A stretch of 64,000 nt of DNA from Nilaparvata lugens (lineage: Eukaryota > Arthropoda > Insecta > Hemiptera > Delphacidae): positions 930,001 to 994,000 of the forward strand of contig NC_052507.1 of assembly GCF_014356525.2 (NCBI RefSeq). The letters run 5' to 3'. Position numbers and translations under genes: made by a program. Below are positions 1 through 10,963 of this stretch, one piece after another. Numbering within the stretch: the stretch's first letter is position 1; each line of letters opens with the position of its first letter. The notes under the pieces are model-generated. The model saw only the letters and a list, made by a program, of their open reading frames with translations, made no database searches and had not been told where the DNA came from.

Positions 1-261
1 CGACCATATGATTTGGTGATTTTTCAATGAAATCGAATGTACCATTGATGAAATTTGAACATTAATTCTGAAAAATCTAGAAAGAAAATTAAAATTTGGG
101 CTTCCAGGTGCACGAGATTGATATTTTTAGAATCTATGTGCAAAATTTGGAGATCTAAATAATTCCCGTTTTTCCGGTATGCAATCCACAAGTTGACATG
201 TTTTGATGCGAACAAACGAACACACGAACAAACACAACCCTACTCTCTCTTATTATATAGA
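1..261 (-). mobile_element. Helitron-like 5' end fragment
   Basis: Read on the minus strand, this begins TCTATATAATAAGAG directly after an A, as Helitron 5' ends do (TC start, insertion between A and T). The same sequence recurs at 26434-26455 plus 27690-27935, where it is split by another insertion. No coding capacity is visible. The other end lies outside the window. Confidence 0.6.
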
Positions 262-289
262 TAATAGGCACTGGTATGCTATAATCTTA

Positions 290-454
290 AGGTGCGTACA
301 GATATACGCGCCGCAAACATGAGCAATTCACTTTTAATCAGCTGACTATATCAGTATTTTTACAGAAACGGTAAGATACAGATATAAAAAGCTTGGCATC
401 AGCTGATTAGAAGTGAATTGCTCATGTTCGCGGCGCGTATATCTGTACGCACCT
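290..454. mobile_element. 165-bp inverted-repeat MITE (copy 1)
   Basis: The ends aggtgcgtacagatatacgc and its complement form terminal inverted repeats of about 47 bases. The flanks TTA (287-289 and 455-457) look like a 3-base target duplication, as PIF/Harbinger-type MITEs make. A second copy is at 50386-50550. There is no coding capacity, and the superfamily is inferred from the duplication only. Confidence 0.75.
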
Positions 455-621
455 TTATAGGTTGCCCCCTCAATGACCGATTTAAATTCCATGTACGACA
501 CTAGCGCGGCTGCATGTAAGTCTATGCATCTTTAAGGTCTTATTTACATCACATCATTGATCTTCAAAAAGAATATATTTGTTAGATTTGTAGTGATGGC
601 AACATTATTTGATTAGCATTA

Positions 622-969
622 GGGCGGTTTCCGAGCTCAGGATTTAGCTAAGTTCTAGACTTTAAACAGCTGGTGTCAGAAAATTGACTTTCCGAAATGG
701 GGCATAGTCACGTTTTTATGATAATCCTTATTTTCTCATTTCTATAATTGGAAACGTTTCTCCTTGATGAAATTGAACATTTCTAAATGATTCAAAATAG
801 CTGAAACTTAAATTATTTTCTCTTTTCGATTTTGTGTTCAATTTTCTAGTTTTTAGAAATTCAATTCAATCGTGGACTGCTACTGCGCCCCGTTTCGGGA
901 AGCCAATTTTCTGACTCCAGCTGTTTAAAGTCCAGAACCTAGCTCAATCCCAAGCTCGGAAACCGGCCC
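622..969. mobile_element. 348-bp inverted-repeat element in B copy
   Basis: The arms at about 622-710 and 880-969 are complementary (ggtttccgagct, actttaaacagctgg, cagaaaattg). It is flanked by TA on both sides (620-621 and 970-971). Closing the gap restores the B consensus, so TA is the target duplication, as in Tc1/mariner-type MITEs. Confidence 0.75.
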
Positions 970-1137
970 TAGGTGTTGCTACCCTCGTCTGTCATTCGAC
1001 AAAGCCGATAGTGCTGTCCTTTTCTAGCTCTGCAACGTTGACTGGTTGACGTAATAAATTATAGGTTTTCAACAATGCATAAATATAATCAATCAACACA
1101 ATATTTCAATCTCAATTCCAAAAGTTCATAATTAAAT

Positions 1138-1588
1138 CTTCTTCTTCTTCTTCTTACAAACAAGGATTAGGCTTTAACCTGTTCCGACTCACATCTAGCC
1201 AATTATTCAAATAAACATAAAATATCCTATTATTGCCACCGCTTGCGTGGTCTGCTAACATCTCTTTTGCCTACTGGCTGATAATTATAGACTTTAAATG
1301 GTATTCTTTCAGCTGACATCCTTTGAACATGCTCCCTCAATTGATGCCGATTCTCCGTAACTCTTTCATTCATGCTGCAGATTTTCAATTCTTTCCTAAT
1401 ATCTTCATTCCTGAAATGATCTCTTCTGTCACATCCCTTGGTTATTCGGAGAAATCTCATCTCGGCTGCCTGCACTCTACTTTCAAGTGGCTTCGTAGTA
1501 ACCCATGATTCACTACCATAGAGGAGAACTGGAGCGGCCATTACCTTATACAATTTCATAATTGTATCTGTTCTAGCTTTTTTACCCA
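1138..1588 (-). pseudogene. 5'-truncated LINE, reverse transcriptase C-terminus
   Basis: A 119-codon minus-strand frame (1589-1230) reads MAAPVLLYGSESWVTT, AAEMRFLRITKGCDRRDH, IRKELKI, ERIPFKVYNYQP and GRPRKRW-like ends. These are the hallmarks of the region behind the RT domain in common insect LINEs of RTE-like type. The element ends 3' in a (CTT)n run, AAG on its own strand, at 1138-1157. A 13-base duplication, TTCATAATTAAAT, flanks it (1125-1137 and 1589-1601), which proves retrotransposition. It is truncated at the 5' end: no endonuclease or RT catalytic part is present. The initial ATG of the frame is supplied by flanking DNA, so the frame is not a gene. Confidence 0.85.
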
Positions 1589-1696
1589 TTCATAATTAAA
1601 TGATTGAAAAAATATTTTTCTCCACAAATTGTACCGTAACAAATGGCAGAAATGAACAATTCTCAATCAAATTTCTTTGCAATGTTATTATGTAAG

Positions 1697-2945
1697 TATC
1701 GAATAATTATCCTCATCTCATACTATTAAACGAGAGATTTTTGTTTTTATGTTTAGATGTTTAGTTTTCTGGATGTTTGGATGTTTATATGTTTGTATTT
1801 CACCGGATCTCAAAAACTGCTCCAACGATTCTTACGAAATTCAGAACATATTAGGTTTATAATATAAAAATTCGATTGCACTTGGTCTCATCCCTGAAAA
1901 AACTCGTTGAAGGATAATAATTATTCATCTCAGGAAAAACAGCTGATAATAATTATTTCGTCGTCTGTTGAAGATGGAAGTGAGTGAGCGAGCTCATGCA
2001 CTACCTCCGTAAAGAAAGCCGTAGTGCATTCGTGTGACGTCAGCATAGGTAGGGCTTCTACACCAATAAAAACACTAGCTGATATGGATCAGCTGAAATC
2101 AACAAATTTTTATTGGTGTAGCAGCCCTACCTGTGCTGACGTCACCAGACTGCACTACGGCTTTGTTTACGGAGGTTCATGTGTGTGGGAGGACTGTGTA
2201 AAAATTATGACTCAGCTGTTGAACTTTTGTAATCATCCAATCAGTTACTCAGTGCCGGTTGCAAAAAAGCTGGGTTATTTTCAATCCTGATTAATTCCAA
2301 TAGATCCATCATTTTGAATGGTCTTCTCTGATTTTGTTCACGTGAAATTAATCAGGATTGAAATTTAACTGGCTTTTGTGCAACCGGCACTGAGTAACTG
2401 ATTGGATGATTACAAAAGTTCAACAGCTGAGTCATAATTTTTACACAGTCCTCCCACACACATGAACCTCCGTAAACAAAGCCGTAGTGCAGTCTGGTGA
2501 CGTCAGCACAGGTAGGGCTGCTACACCAATAAAAATTTGTTGATTTCAGCTGATCCATATCAGCTAGTGTTTTTATTGGTGTAGAAGCCCTACCTATGCT
2601 GACGTCACACGAATGCACTACGGCTTTCTTTACGGAGGTAGTGCATGAGCTCGCTCACTCACTTCCATCTTCAACAGACGACGAAATAATTATTATCAGC
2701 TGTTTTTCCTGAGATGAATAATTATTATCCTTCAACGAGTTTTTTCAGGGATGAGACCAAGTGCAATCGAATTTTTATATTATAAACCTAATATGTTCTG
2801 AATTTCGTAAGAATCGTTGGAGCAGTTTTTGAGATCCGGTGAAATACAAACATATAAACATCCAAACATCCAGAAAACTAAACATCTAAACATAAAAACA
2901 AAAATCTCTCGTTTAATAGTATGAGATGAGGATAATTATTCGATA
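1697..2945. repeat. 1.25-kb foldback with ~600-bp arms
   Basis: Arms 1697-2300 and 2342-2945 are near-perfect reverse complements with a constant coordinate sum of 4642, so there are no indels over most of the length. The outer part (cgagagatttttg, tttagatgttt, caccggatct) matches a dispersed Helitron-like family at 14289-14442, 15180-15340 and 23050-23265. The centre holds a small MITE. Mirror-image 88-codon frames in the two arms are a by-product of the symmetry. Confidence 0.9.
2249..2394. mobile_element. Small foldback MITE at foldback centre
   Basis: The ends agtgccggttgca and tgcaaccggcact are inverted repeats. The interior carries two inverted copies of an attaatc/gattaat core. It belongs to the same family as 21072-21224, and a decayed relative sits at 15450-15560. 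It sits exactly at the symmetry axis of the 1697-2945 foldback. Confidence 0.65.
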
Positions 2946-3084
2946 GTGAAGTCCTGTAATACAGGAACAGCTGATTTTATAGGCTATATTGAGCATGTGA
3001 TTCTCCAGTATTACAGGACTTTTATGAAACAGGCCCCTGAAGCTTATCTTTTGTTTTATAATTATTTTATGTTGTGACTGCTTG

Positions 3085-3205
3085 TGTTGTCTATGGATCT
3101 CTCCTCCACACGCAGACGTTTAGTCTTTGTGGAGGAATTCCGTAATATTGAGTTTTCCATTGTAAATACTTGAAGGAATGAAAAATATTTGAATTTGAAT
3201 CATCA
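3085..3205 (+). mobile_element. LINE/SINE 3' tail fragment
   Basis: A hairpin with ccacacgcagacg and cttTgtgg arms is followed by about 60 bases and the tail atttgaatttgaatc. The same order (hairpin, about 90 bases, repeated TTTGAA tail) appears on the minus strand at 44690-44825. This suggests a shared LINE 3' end. Only the tail is present. Confidence 0.45.
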
Positions 3206-4230
3206 TCCATACATAATTGAATAACATAGATTCTCAGAATATTCCATGATAATAATATATCATCATCCTTGGTATTTTCCAGACATCACCAAGGAAGAAA
3301 TGTACAAGCTGGTAAACACCAAAACGAAAAAACTCACTTATGGAGTGTTCATTAAATCCAGGGGAGAAAGGAACATGTAATATCTCAAAAATAGAATTCC
3401 AATACATAGCCCGGGCGCAAATGTCATGTATAAGGCACTCCGTGGTCATTTTTGAGTAACAGCCGTGGAAGATGTCTCAATTATTCCTTCGTTAGATCTA
3501 GCATAATAAGGATCGTGATGATGATAAATCGAAATCACAGGCAAACACCTCGGAAACGAGATGGCCGCAAAAATTCTCAGGGTTTTGCTATATTGCTTGT
3601 ATTTCAATAACCGTTCAAGATATTCAACCGTATTTTTAGACAAAAATATTTTAAAAATTTACTTCTACAGTTTTAGTTTTATGAAATTATCCTCTAAAAT
3701 ACATATTTTTTAGTTATAACCTTCAAAAGCCCAAAAAAGATTTTTTTTCTAAATTTGTTCAAATTTCATTCCATAATAACTTTTTCTTTGCAAGAGATAC
3801 AGAGAAATTTTGAATCTATGAAATTTAGAGCGTTTTTTCAACTTTGTAACGATATATCTTTATGCGCTGTACGTCAAAAAATGAGTTCTCCAGCGCCCTC
3901 CAAAGAAAAGCCTGCATTATTTCTGGTGCGTTTTTCCATACGCATGAGGTAACAAGCTAGAACTATAAAATCGATTTTTCATGACTACTTTGAGATAGAG
4001 ACTTGCAAATGGTCTCAATCTCTTCCTTATTATGTGTAGAAAGAGAATATCCATGATGGCAATCTCAAAAATGAAAAAAACAAGATGGCAGCAAAAATAT
4101 ATCGATTTTCAAGAAATCGTCAGTAGCTCTAATAATGTCGAGGATATTGGATCGATTCAGCCATCTGAAAGCTTCAAAATATTCATACAACAATATCCAA
4201 AAGATTTATCCAATTCCACCAACTTTTAAT
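3206..4230. other. No recognisable gene or repeat
   Basis: AT-rich sequence with only short open frames (up to 71 codons) that overlap each other and show no familiar motif. Nothing here recurs elsewhere in the window. Confidence 0.5.
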
Positions 4231-4892
4231 ATGCCGAATATAACTTCAAACTCTTGAAATTTGCAGTTACTTGCCTTACGTATTGTCTTTCATATATTGT
4301 TCACTAAATTGTATTGCTCAAGCCTGGTTTCTATTCTGTAGTTTTGAAACATCCCAACTACACGACAAGCTATGACAGCTTGTTGAGCAATTTTTACTAC
4401 TTGTCCTTTTTTACAATTTTTGTTTCTATTTCGGCGCAAACTGCATGAAAGTGTGTGCAATTACAACGTAGATCCCGCTATAGAGTTAAAATCTTGATAT
4501 CAATTTATAAGCATTCAGTCAAAGCTATCTTACGAATATTTACTCTCAATAAAGTCAACTTTTTTTTTCATTTTTCAGTACCACTTTGCAAGCTTTACAA
4601 AAAGCCTTTCCTGGAAAAACTAGTGTTCTGGGAAAAGATGTGAACGAGCGGTTCAATTTTTACTATTTTTTCAGATTTCATAGAAAAATAATATACACAC
4701 TACAAGGTGAGAAAAAATATACAGTTGATGCTGCCTTAAGCTTTATTATTTATTATTAATTTATTCTTACAATAATTACATCATAAGAATTATAAGGAGA
4801 GGAGGAATAACTTCAATATCTTTTGAAAATAGAATTATAGTACCCTTTAAAATTGATAAAATATTGAAAACCAAGAATATAAATTGTAATGT

Positions 4893-4929
4893 CACTACTA
4901 GTTTCGGTGATCACACCATAGTCAGGTTA
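4893..4929 (-). ncRNA. Degenerate hammerhead ribozyme motif
   Basis: On the minus strand, stem II and GAAAC-UAGU are kept, but the first core strand reads CUGACUA in place of CUGANGA and stem I pairing is damaged. It was probably inactive. A more decayed copy is at about 15108-15145 in the second repeat unit. Confidence 0.45.
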
Positions 4930-6068
4930 TGAAAATCAATATTTAGTATTCATGGTGTCACAAAGTGAATTTTTGTGACGGATGGAGAGCCGTCGTCTAG
5001 TGTAAAATTAGCGAATTTATTCTGTTTTAGAATTAGAATAGGGTCGACGACTTCCAGATATATATTGTTGGACTTGTAGTAGTGTATGCACATCATCACC
5101 ATCGTCGCCAATCCCTATGAATCATCAGCAGCGGATTCATCATAACCAGAAATTTCCAGATCTTGTTTACCACTCTGAGCGTTCTCGTATTTTGTATTGC
5201 ATTAGCAGCATCCGTATCATCAAAACGATAAGCGACTACCGAGTTGAGTCGGTATCATTCTTCTTGTAATTTCTGGTGAGAAATATTGTTTACCGGCCTG
5301 ATTTAGTGTAGCAATTAGTATCATTGTCATCATTAGCTGCACCCTTAGCATCAGCACTAGTGGATTCAAACCCTGTCACATGACCAGTGGCGTGATCGTC
5401 TTTTCAGACTCTCATTGGTCGGCAATCTCTTTTCCCCAGGCCTCCTAATTTTCAGCGACCCGGTGCTGCTTCAAGAAGACCTGGGAGAGAAGCAGTTGTT
5501 CGGTGAACGGGTTTGTGTACAGCTGCGTTCCAAGCGGCGCTCCTAATAGTGGTGTACTAGAGGGTTAATATTCTATTCTGTATTTTAGTGAATGGAATAT
5601 TGTATGTCGAATTGCCGACTGTATTTGAAGGTGGATTTTCCTGGGGGATTCTCTGTCCTTGTAGGTCTCATTTAGGGCAGTTGTTCGGTGGTTGAGTGTG
5701 AGATTGGGTCGCAAATCTCCTCTCCTTACGACGTTACCGATACTAATTATTATTCTATCTTGTGTTAACATAGAATATTGTAGGTCGAGTTCCGAACAAC
5801 ACGGAGTTAGAACTCCCTTGTGGGTTTTTCTTTCTTATCAGCTATTTTTCCTAAATTCGTATCACTGGGGGTGAACGTGTTATCCTTGGTTTGAAACCTG
5901 TAAGGGATCTCAAGTTTGTGCTACAAATAGTTGAGTGGGGAATTTAGCTAGGCTCTTAAGCAGATAGAACATTTCTTGTATGGATGTTATTATAATATCT
6001 TCTTTCTTATAAATTTGTTATGCTTTTGTAGTGCAGAGCGAACGAAGCTTGGTCCCTGATATTTTTTA

Positions 6069-6102
6069 TAACCTGACGATGGTGAGATCACCGAAACTAG
6101 TA
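6069..6102 (+). ncRNA. Hammerhead core, stem I broken
   Basis: The order is CTGACGA (6073-6079), a GGTG/CACC stem II hairpin, GAAA (6093-6096), then CTAG-TA. This is a complete hammerhead core, but the bases after the predicted cut (CCAT) do not pair with the upstream TAAC. An identical copy is at 15727-15760. It faces the degenerate motif at 4893-4929 in inverted orientation. Confidence 0.5.
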
Positions 6103-6231
6103 CCATTTTAATTCTTGTTTTTTTATATTTTATTAATTTTAAAGGGTACTATAATTCTATTTTATAAATACAAGAAAGTAGCTTTCAGTTCATACATTTA
6201 AAAAAACTTTAATATACCGTGGTTTACATCT

Positions 6232-7037
6232 TCAAAAAAAAAATCTGGTGTGGCGCACTCACACAACTCTCCTTGCCGTTATGAAATTTGATCACCTGAC
6301 GCTAGTGTTCACGCGCATCTCAAGTCTACTATTCAAAGATTTGAGCCAGCTGGTGACAGGGTAATAACGCTGGAGACACACATGAGGTCTGCTATCTCTT
6401 CATAGTGAATGATTTGATAGAATCAACAATAATTTGAAATTGAATAATCACATTTTCTCGAATTTAAAGCTTATTTTCAATTTTAGGTGAAAATGTTACT
6501 GAACATTAATTGTAGGGATTTTCATGCTCAATCTACTACACTTGATTTTTTTTGTTTCAACCGTATCTGAAGCCTGATAATTGGGAATCTATCTGCATTG
6601 ATGGGGCGGAGCTCCTGAAATTTTTACAGATATGGGACTTGTGGCAGTTGATAGAGCTTATCGATGACTAGTTTAGGTATGAATTTGATCAAAATCGTTG
6701 GAGCCGTTTCCGAGAAAATCACGAAAAACCCTGTTTTTGACAATATTTTCGCCATTTTAGCCGCCATCTTGAATTGCATTTGATCGAAATTGTTCGTGTC
6801 GGATCCTTATAGTGAAAGGACCTTAAGATCCAAATTTCAAGTCATTCCGTCAATTGGGAGATGAGATATCGTGTACACAGACGCACATACACTCACACAC
6901 ACACACACATACATATACCCAAAAACCAGTTTTTTGGACTCAGGGGACCTTGAAACGTATAGAAATTTAGAAATTGGGGTACCTTAATTTTTTTCGGAAA
7001 GCAATACTTTCCTTACCTATGTTAATAGGGCAAGGAA
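6232..7037 (-). repeat. C-family repeat with CA microsatellite
   Basis: It has the ends atctggtgtggcgcactcac and ggcaaggaaagt, with an internal CA run at 6894-6910. Copies are at 15895-16695, 19430-19915 (partial), 23868-24912, 26459-27690, 29237-30243, 33748-35095 and 54855-55757. No protein is encoded. A 38-base flank (tttaatataccgt..ttacatcttc) is repeated on both sides (about 6200-6236 and 7038-7075). Confidence 0.75.
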
Positions 7038-7381
7038 AGTAAAAAACTTTAATATACCGTAGTTTACATCTTCAAAATATAGTTCAACTTGATTAATATA
7101 ACCACCAATATTACTAGGAAAGTGCATATCGGTACATGCACACAATACAGGACTAGAAAGAATTGTATGAAAATATAATTTAAAAAAATTAAAAGGAGGA
7201 CAATCCATATGGGAGATGAATATTTTAATATTTGTGATTCAAAATCCATGATAGATGAAAAGCGTGTAACATTTGCATTGACTGCATTGATTTGTTCTTT
7301 GAATGTCTTCCGGTTTTTATAAATGTGTAAATTGACAATCATTTAATGCACTCATACATTTTATGAATAAAAATTATTCAA

Positions 7382-7570
7382 TTGATTGGAAGTGACCGTA
7401 ATCGTCTGAATGTTCCAGATGCTGTTGAAAAGATCGATCACCTCTTGATAGATCATTATTATGAAAGAGAGATTAAGTCTTATAACAAGGATGAAGAAAA
7501 TCGTAAGAGAAGAGCGATAAGGAGAAAGAGAAGACAGATAACTCCATCTTCAAGCTCGTCATTCATGTAA
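7382..7570 (+). CDS. 62-codon basic ORF in triplicated unit, unknown
   Basis: An open frame of 62 codons ends at TAA, with a charged middle (KDEENRKRRAIRRKRRQ) and a serine-rich end. Its first codon would be TTG, with no ATG nearby. It is therefore more likely the last exon of something, captured by the repeat, than a free-standing gene. An AATAAAT poly(A)-like signal lies about 190 bases downstream. Identical frames occur at 17038-17226 and 20261-20449. I do not recognise the family. Identity between copies reflects recent duplication and does not by itself prove selection. Confidence 0.3.
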   Translation: MIGSDRNRLNVPDAVEKIDHLLIDHYYEREIKSYNKDEENRKRRAIRRKRRQITPSSSSSFM

Positions 7571-7966
7571 AAACAAAATTTTCTATTATCAGGAATCATA
7601 ATATACTTTGATCAGAGACTCAATACTTTATAATATATTAAGCATGAAGATAAGATACATCGGTTATTCTAAGCGATGGTATATATAATTTATCATTATA
7701 CTGATATAATACTTATACCCGCCAACTCTTATGTGAGCCAACTTATTTCATATTCCTGTAATAAATACTATTTACAAACTTCATTCACTGATATGGGATT
7801 AAAGTTTTTTATAATAAAATTAGTAAAAATGTATAATACAAACAAACAAAATTATGGAATTAGTAAATAAATATTAATGTTCTATTAAGGATAATAATAA
7901 GAAAGGTTATTTTTAGAAAAATGAAAAACAGTAAAGAGTGGAATGAAGAATAAATAGTTTCAATAT

Positions 7967-10963
7967 TTACAGTCTAACTAAATTTTCACAATTTTCCACT
8001 CCAATATCAACCAACCAGGAAAATAAACTTTTCTTGAACCTGTGTCTATTGAATTCTTCCCTAATGTAACTTGGTATTGAATTATAAATTTTTGGTCCCA
8101 AATATGTGTAGTTTCTTTGCCCAAATGTAGTGTTCATCCTTGGTACTATTGAATACGTGTTTCTCTGCCTTGTTTGATGGTTATGATCTGCCAGTCTTAT
8201 GTGTTCGTTGTTTCTCCTCATTCGCGTGATGATAGCCTGGATGTAGAGTTGTCTTACACTCAGTACTTTACTGTCCTTGAAAAGAATGTTCGTGGGGAAT
8301 TGATTCTCCTTGAAGCCTATTATTTTTAGTATTCGTTTTTGAAGTTTATAGAGAGGTTCAACATGTGTAAAATTCGTAGCTCCCCAGATAATTATGACGT
8401 ATCTTAAAATTGATTGCACTAAAGAAAAATAAACAGTTTTTAATGTCTCATAGTTGAGGATTTTACGGAGTTGATAGAATTTGTAGAGAAGCTTCCTGAT
8501 CCGGGTAATTGATAGATTAATGTGCTTGTCCCATTTGAATTTGTTGTCCACTATTGTTCCTAAATATTTTATTTCATTGACTTGTTGAATTGAAGGGCAA
8601 TCACACGGGTTGTTGGTGCTTCCACAGTGATGCAGGATTATTGAAGAATCCGGTGGTCTCGTCCGTTCTGTCAGAGAAAAGGCTAAAAATTTCGTTTTTG
8701 TTGCATTTACTGTAAGCAAATTTTCTCTTAACCATTTATCGACTTTGATCAATTCTTCCTGTGCCAGATTAAAAACTTCCTCCCAGGTGTTTCCTTCAAA
8801 TAGTATACACGTATCATCAGCAAAAGCTATTACTCTTCCTCTTATCTTAATTGAACATAGCTCATTTGCATATGCCAAATACAGAATTGGCCCAAGAACT
8901 GTTCCTTGGGGAATCCCAAACTTCATCGTTTCCTCTGAACTGAGATGTTCTTCAACTTTGACTTTTTGACGCCGGTCACAGAGGTATGATCTAAACCATG
9001 CTAGAGGAACTCCTCTAATTCCCATGGCTTCTAATTTCTTCAGCAGCAAACTGTGATTAACAGTGTCAAAAGCTTTTGCTAGGTCCAGGAACACTGCTGC
9101 ACATTTTTTGTTATTTTCTAGCTTATCTGTGACAAAATTTGACAATTCTAATACCGCATCTTCTGTACTCCTCCCCTCACGAAAACCAAATTGATTCCTA
9201 GATAGTAAGTTGTTTTTTTCCATGTAATTCACAAGACGTTTCTTTACCAGTTTTTCCAAAATCTTAGAAATATTGCTTATAAGTGAAATAGGCCTGTAAT
9301 TGGTGGCATTTGTTTTGTCGCCTCCTTTATGTAATGGTCTAACACATGTCTCTTTCATAGCTTTTGGAAAAATTCCTTTTGACAGACTTAAATTAAATAT
9401 GTGAATTAATGGTTTTACAATTACATTTTTTATCGACTTCAATGTTCTATTATTGATTCCATCAAGTCCTGGAGCACTGTCATTTCGCAAACTACTAATA
9501 GCTTCAAGAAGCTCATCTTCAGTTACTGGGTGAAAGTAGATGGAGTGTAGAGTTCTTGTAACAGGTTTATATTGGGATATGATTTGGTCTAGTGGTTTTC
9601 TTAAGGAATCTATTATTGTCTCCGCCATTTCTTCACCTACATTTGTGAAAAAGTTATTCATGTGGTTGAGCACAGTTTCTGGATTTTCCTTTAGATTGAA
9701 AATCCTATCATCTATTTTAATAGCATTCAATTTCATTTTTGTTTTTGATTTAGAGTCAGTAGCATCTTTGATTACTTTCCACATTTTTTTATTATCCTTT
9801 CCAGCTTCATACAATTTCTCTCTATAGTATTGGTCCTTTGTTTCATGAATTAAAGCTGTGAGTGTATTCCTATACCGACGATAGAAGTTGGTTAAGTTAA
9901 TGTTGTTTGGGTCTTCCTTTCTTCTTTTGTTGAGTAGATTTCTGGTTCTTATTGCTGCTACTATACCTCTGGTGATCCATGGTTTGATGGGTTTGTACTT
10001 CTTCTGCCGCCGATGCTGCTTGATATTATTTTGTATATGTTGTCTCAGAGTTGATAAGAAGGTGTCATAAGATGTATCTGGATTATTATCTTCTAAAACA
10101 TGAATCCACTCCTCATTCAGTAGTTCATTCTTCAAGCTATTAATGTCTATTTTCTCGTTTATTTCATGTGTTCCAGTTTCATTTGCACTATTTCTCGAAA
10201 TATGTTGCACTCCTAGAATTGTGGTGAAGTGGTCAGTTATTGTTGATTCATAAATGATTGGAAAAAGATTATCTCTGGAGTTGGTAGCAATGTGATCTAT
10301 GCAAGAAGCAGTTTCTGTTGTAGTTCTGGTTGCTTGTTTAATGCAGAGTCTGAGCCCATGCTCGCTTAGAAGATCGCAGTAGTCATTCAATTGATGATGT
10401 GGACGAATTTGAAGGGTGTTAATATTCATGTCTCCGGCACATATGACTTGTTGCCCTCTTAATTCATTCAGGATCGATTCCAAGTCACTCAGGAAATCTG
10501 TAATATCATTGAAGGACGGTGATCTGTATATTGCAAGGATGTTCCACTTTTTGTCTGCTGCATCCAACCGAATATGTAGGACATTTGCCTGGTTAATATG
10601 TAGCTCAACACATTGTACATTTATACTATCTTTAACATAAACAACTACACCATCATTTTGTAATGGGTTGTTTATGGTGGAAAATACATCATATCCTCGA
10701 ATGGACTGGAGTACAAATTCAGTCCTAATCCAGCATTCGGTTAGAATAATAACATCAAAAGAAAAATTAATGTCGCACAATTGAATCATCAGCTCATCAA
10801 AATTTCTTCTGATACTCCTTATATTGAGACAGAAGATGCTCAAATCACAAGAACTCAATGCTGCACAAAGTTGTTGACTGTTGTTGATCACTTCATCGTT
10901 TATTTCTTCAAAATAATCAAGATCCTCGAAGCTGAGCAAATTTGATAAGTTGTTGTTACTCAT
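7967..10963 (-). CDS. LINE ORF2: AP endonuclease and reverse transcriptase
   Basis: This intact 998-codon frame would copy the element's RNA into a nicked chromosomal target. The endonuclease covers roughly residues 43-250: FCLNIRS (44-50), LTECW with E76, AIYRSPS (144-150), GDMN (177-180), CIDHI (221-225) and TITDHF (241-246). The reverse transcriptase covers about 537-800: NYRPISL (555-561), FLDLAKAFD with D627, GIPQGTVLGP (683-692) and the FADD active site (714-717). A long thumb/C-terminal region follows, with WGATNF- and QKRILKIIG-type motifs. There is no RNase H. The pattern fits the Jockey/CR1 supergroup, and the exact clade is not settled. Its ATG lies inside the last codons of the helicase ORF (ATGAGTAA, 8-base overlap), suggesting translation by reinitiation after the helicase stop. 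Confidence 0.93.
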   Translation of the reverse strand: MSNNNLSNLLSFEDLDYFEEINDEVINNSQQLCAALSSCDLSIFCLNIRSIRRNFDELMIQLCDINFSFDVIILTECWIRTEFVLQSIRGYDVFSTINNPLQNDGVVVYVKDSINVQCVELHINQANVLHIRLDAADKKWNILAIYRSPSFNDITDFLSDLESILNELRGQQVICAGDMNINTLQIRPHHQLNDYCDLLSEHGLRLCIKQATRTTTETASCIDHIATNSRDNLFPIIYESTITDHFTTILGVQHISRNSANETGTHEINEKIDINSLKNELLNEEWIHVLEDNNPDTSYDTFLSTLRQHIQNNIKQHRRQKKYKPIKPWITRGIVAAIRTRNLLNKRRKEDPNNINLTNFYRRYRNTLTALIHETKDQYYREKLYEAGKDNKKMWKVIKDATDSKSKTKMKLNAIKIDDRIFNLKENPETVLNHMNNFFTNVGEEMAETIIDSLRKPLDQIISQYKPVTRTLHSIYFHPVTEDELLEAISSLRNDSAPGLDGINNRTLKSIKNVIVKPLIHIFNLSLSKGIFPKAMKETCVRPLHKGGDKTNATNYRPISLISNISKILEKLVKKRLVNYMEKNNLLSRNQFGFREGRSTEDAVLELSNFVTDKLENNKKCAAVFLDLAKAFDTVNHSLLLKKLEAMGIRGVPLAWFRSYLCDRRQKVKVEEHLSSEETMKFGIPQGTVLGPILYLAYANELCSIKIRGRVIAFADDTCILFEGNTWEEVFNLAQEELIKVDKWLRENLLTVNATKTKFLAFSLTERTRPPDSSIILHHCGSTNNPCDCPSIQQVNEIKYLGTIVDNKFKWDKHINLSITRIRKLLYKFYQLRKILNYETLKTVYFSLVQSILRYVIIIWGATNFTHVEPLYKLQKRILKIIGFKENQFPTNILFKDSKVLSVRQLYIQAIITRMRRNNEHIRLADHNHQTRQRNTYSIVPRMNTTFGQRNYTYLGPKIYNSIPSYIREEFNRHRFKKSLFSWLVDIGVENCENLVRL

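Larger units (their letters stand above)
592..1690. mobile_element. B-family element, interrupted copy
   Basis: Flanking pieces (gtgatggcaacattatttg before 620, then ggtgttgctac and cattcgacaaagccgatag after 970) match the interior of the B inverted-repeat family seen intact at 35144-35527. Two later insertions, 622-969 and 1138-1588, split it. Outer limits are approximate because the terminal repeats are decayed. Confidence 0.55.
4231..7768. repeat. Repeat unit copy 1 (large duplication)
   Basis: 4231-4960 matches 14443-15177 and 5958-7768 matches 15617-17420 almost base for base. The last part (from about 6575) also matches 19430-20640. The middle, 4961-5957, is unique to this copy and has no recognisable gene. 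The match stops at 7768, where the helicase-bearing LINE begins. High identity across mostly non-coding DNA indicates recent duplication. Confidence 0.85.

Noticed and set aside
2024..2618. Two matching 88-codon frames on opposite strands
   Set aside because: They are mirror images produced by the foldback; no motif and no independent copies outside it.
7017..7342. Hydrophobic frames of 63-109 codons repeated at 7017-7342, 16674-16859 and 19892-20221
   Set aside because: They span the junction of a C repeat and flanking DNA, and differ in frame between copies through small indels.
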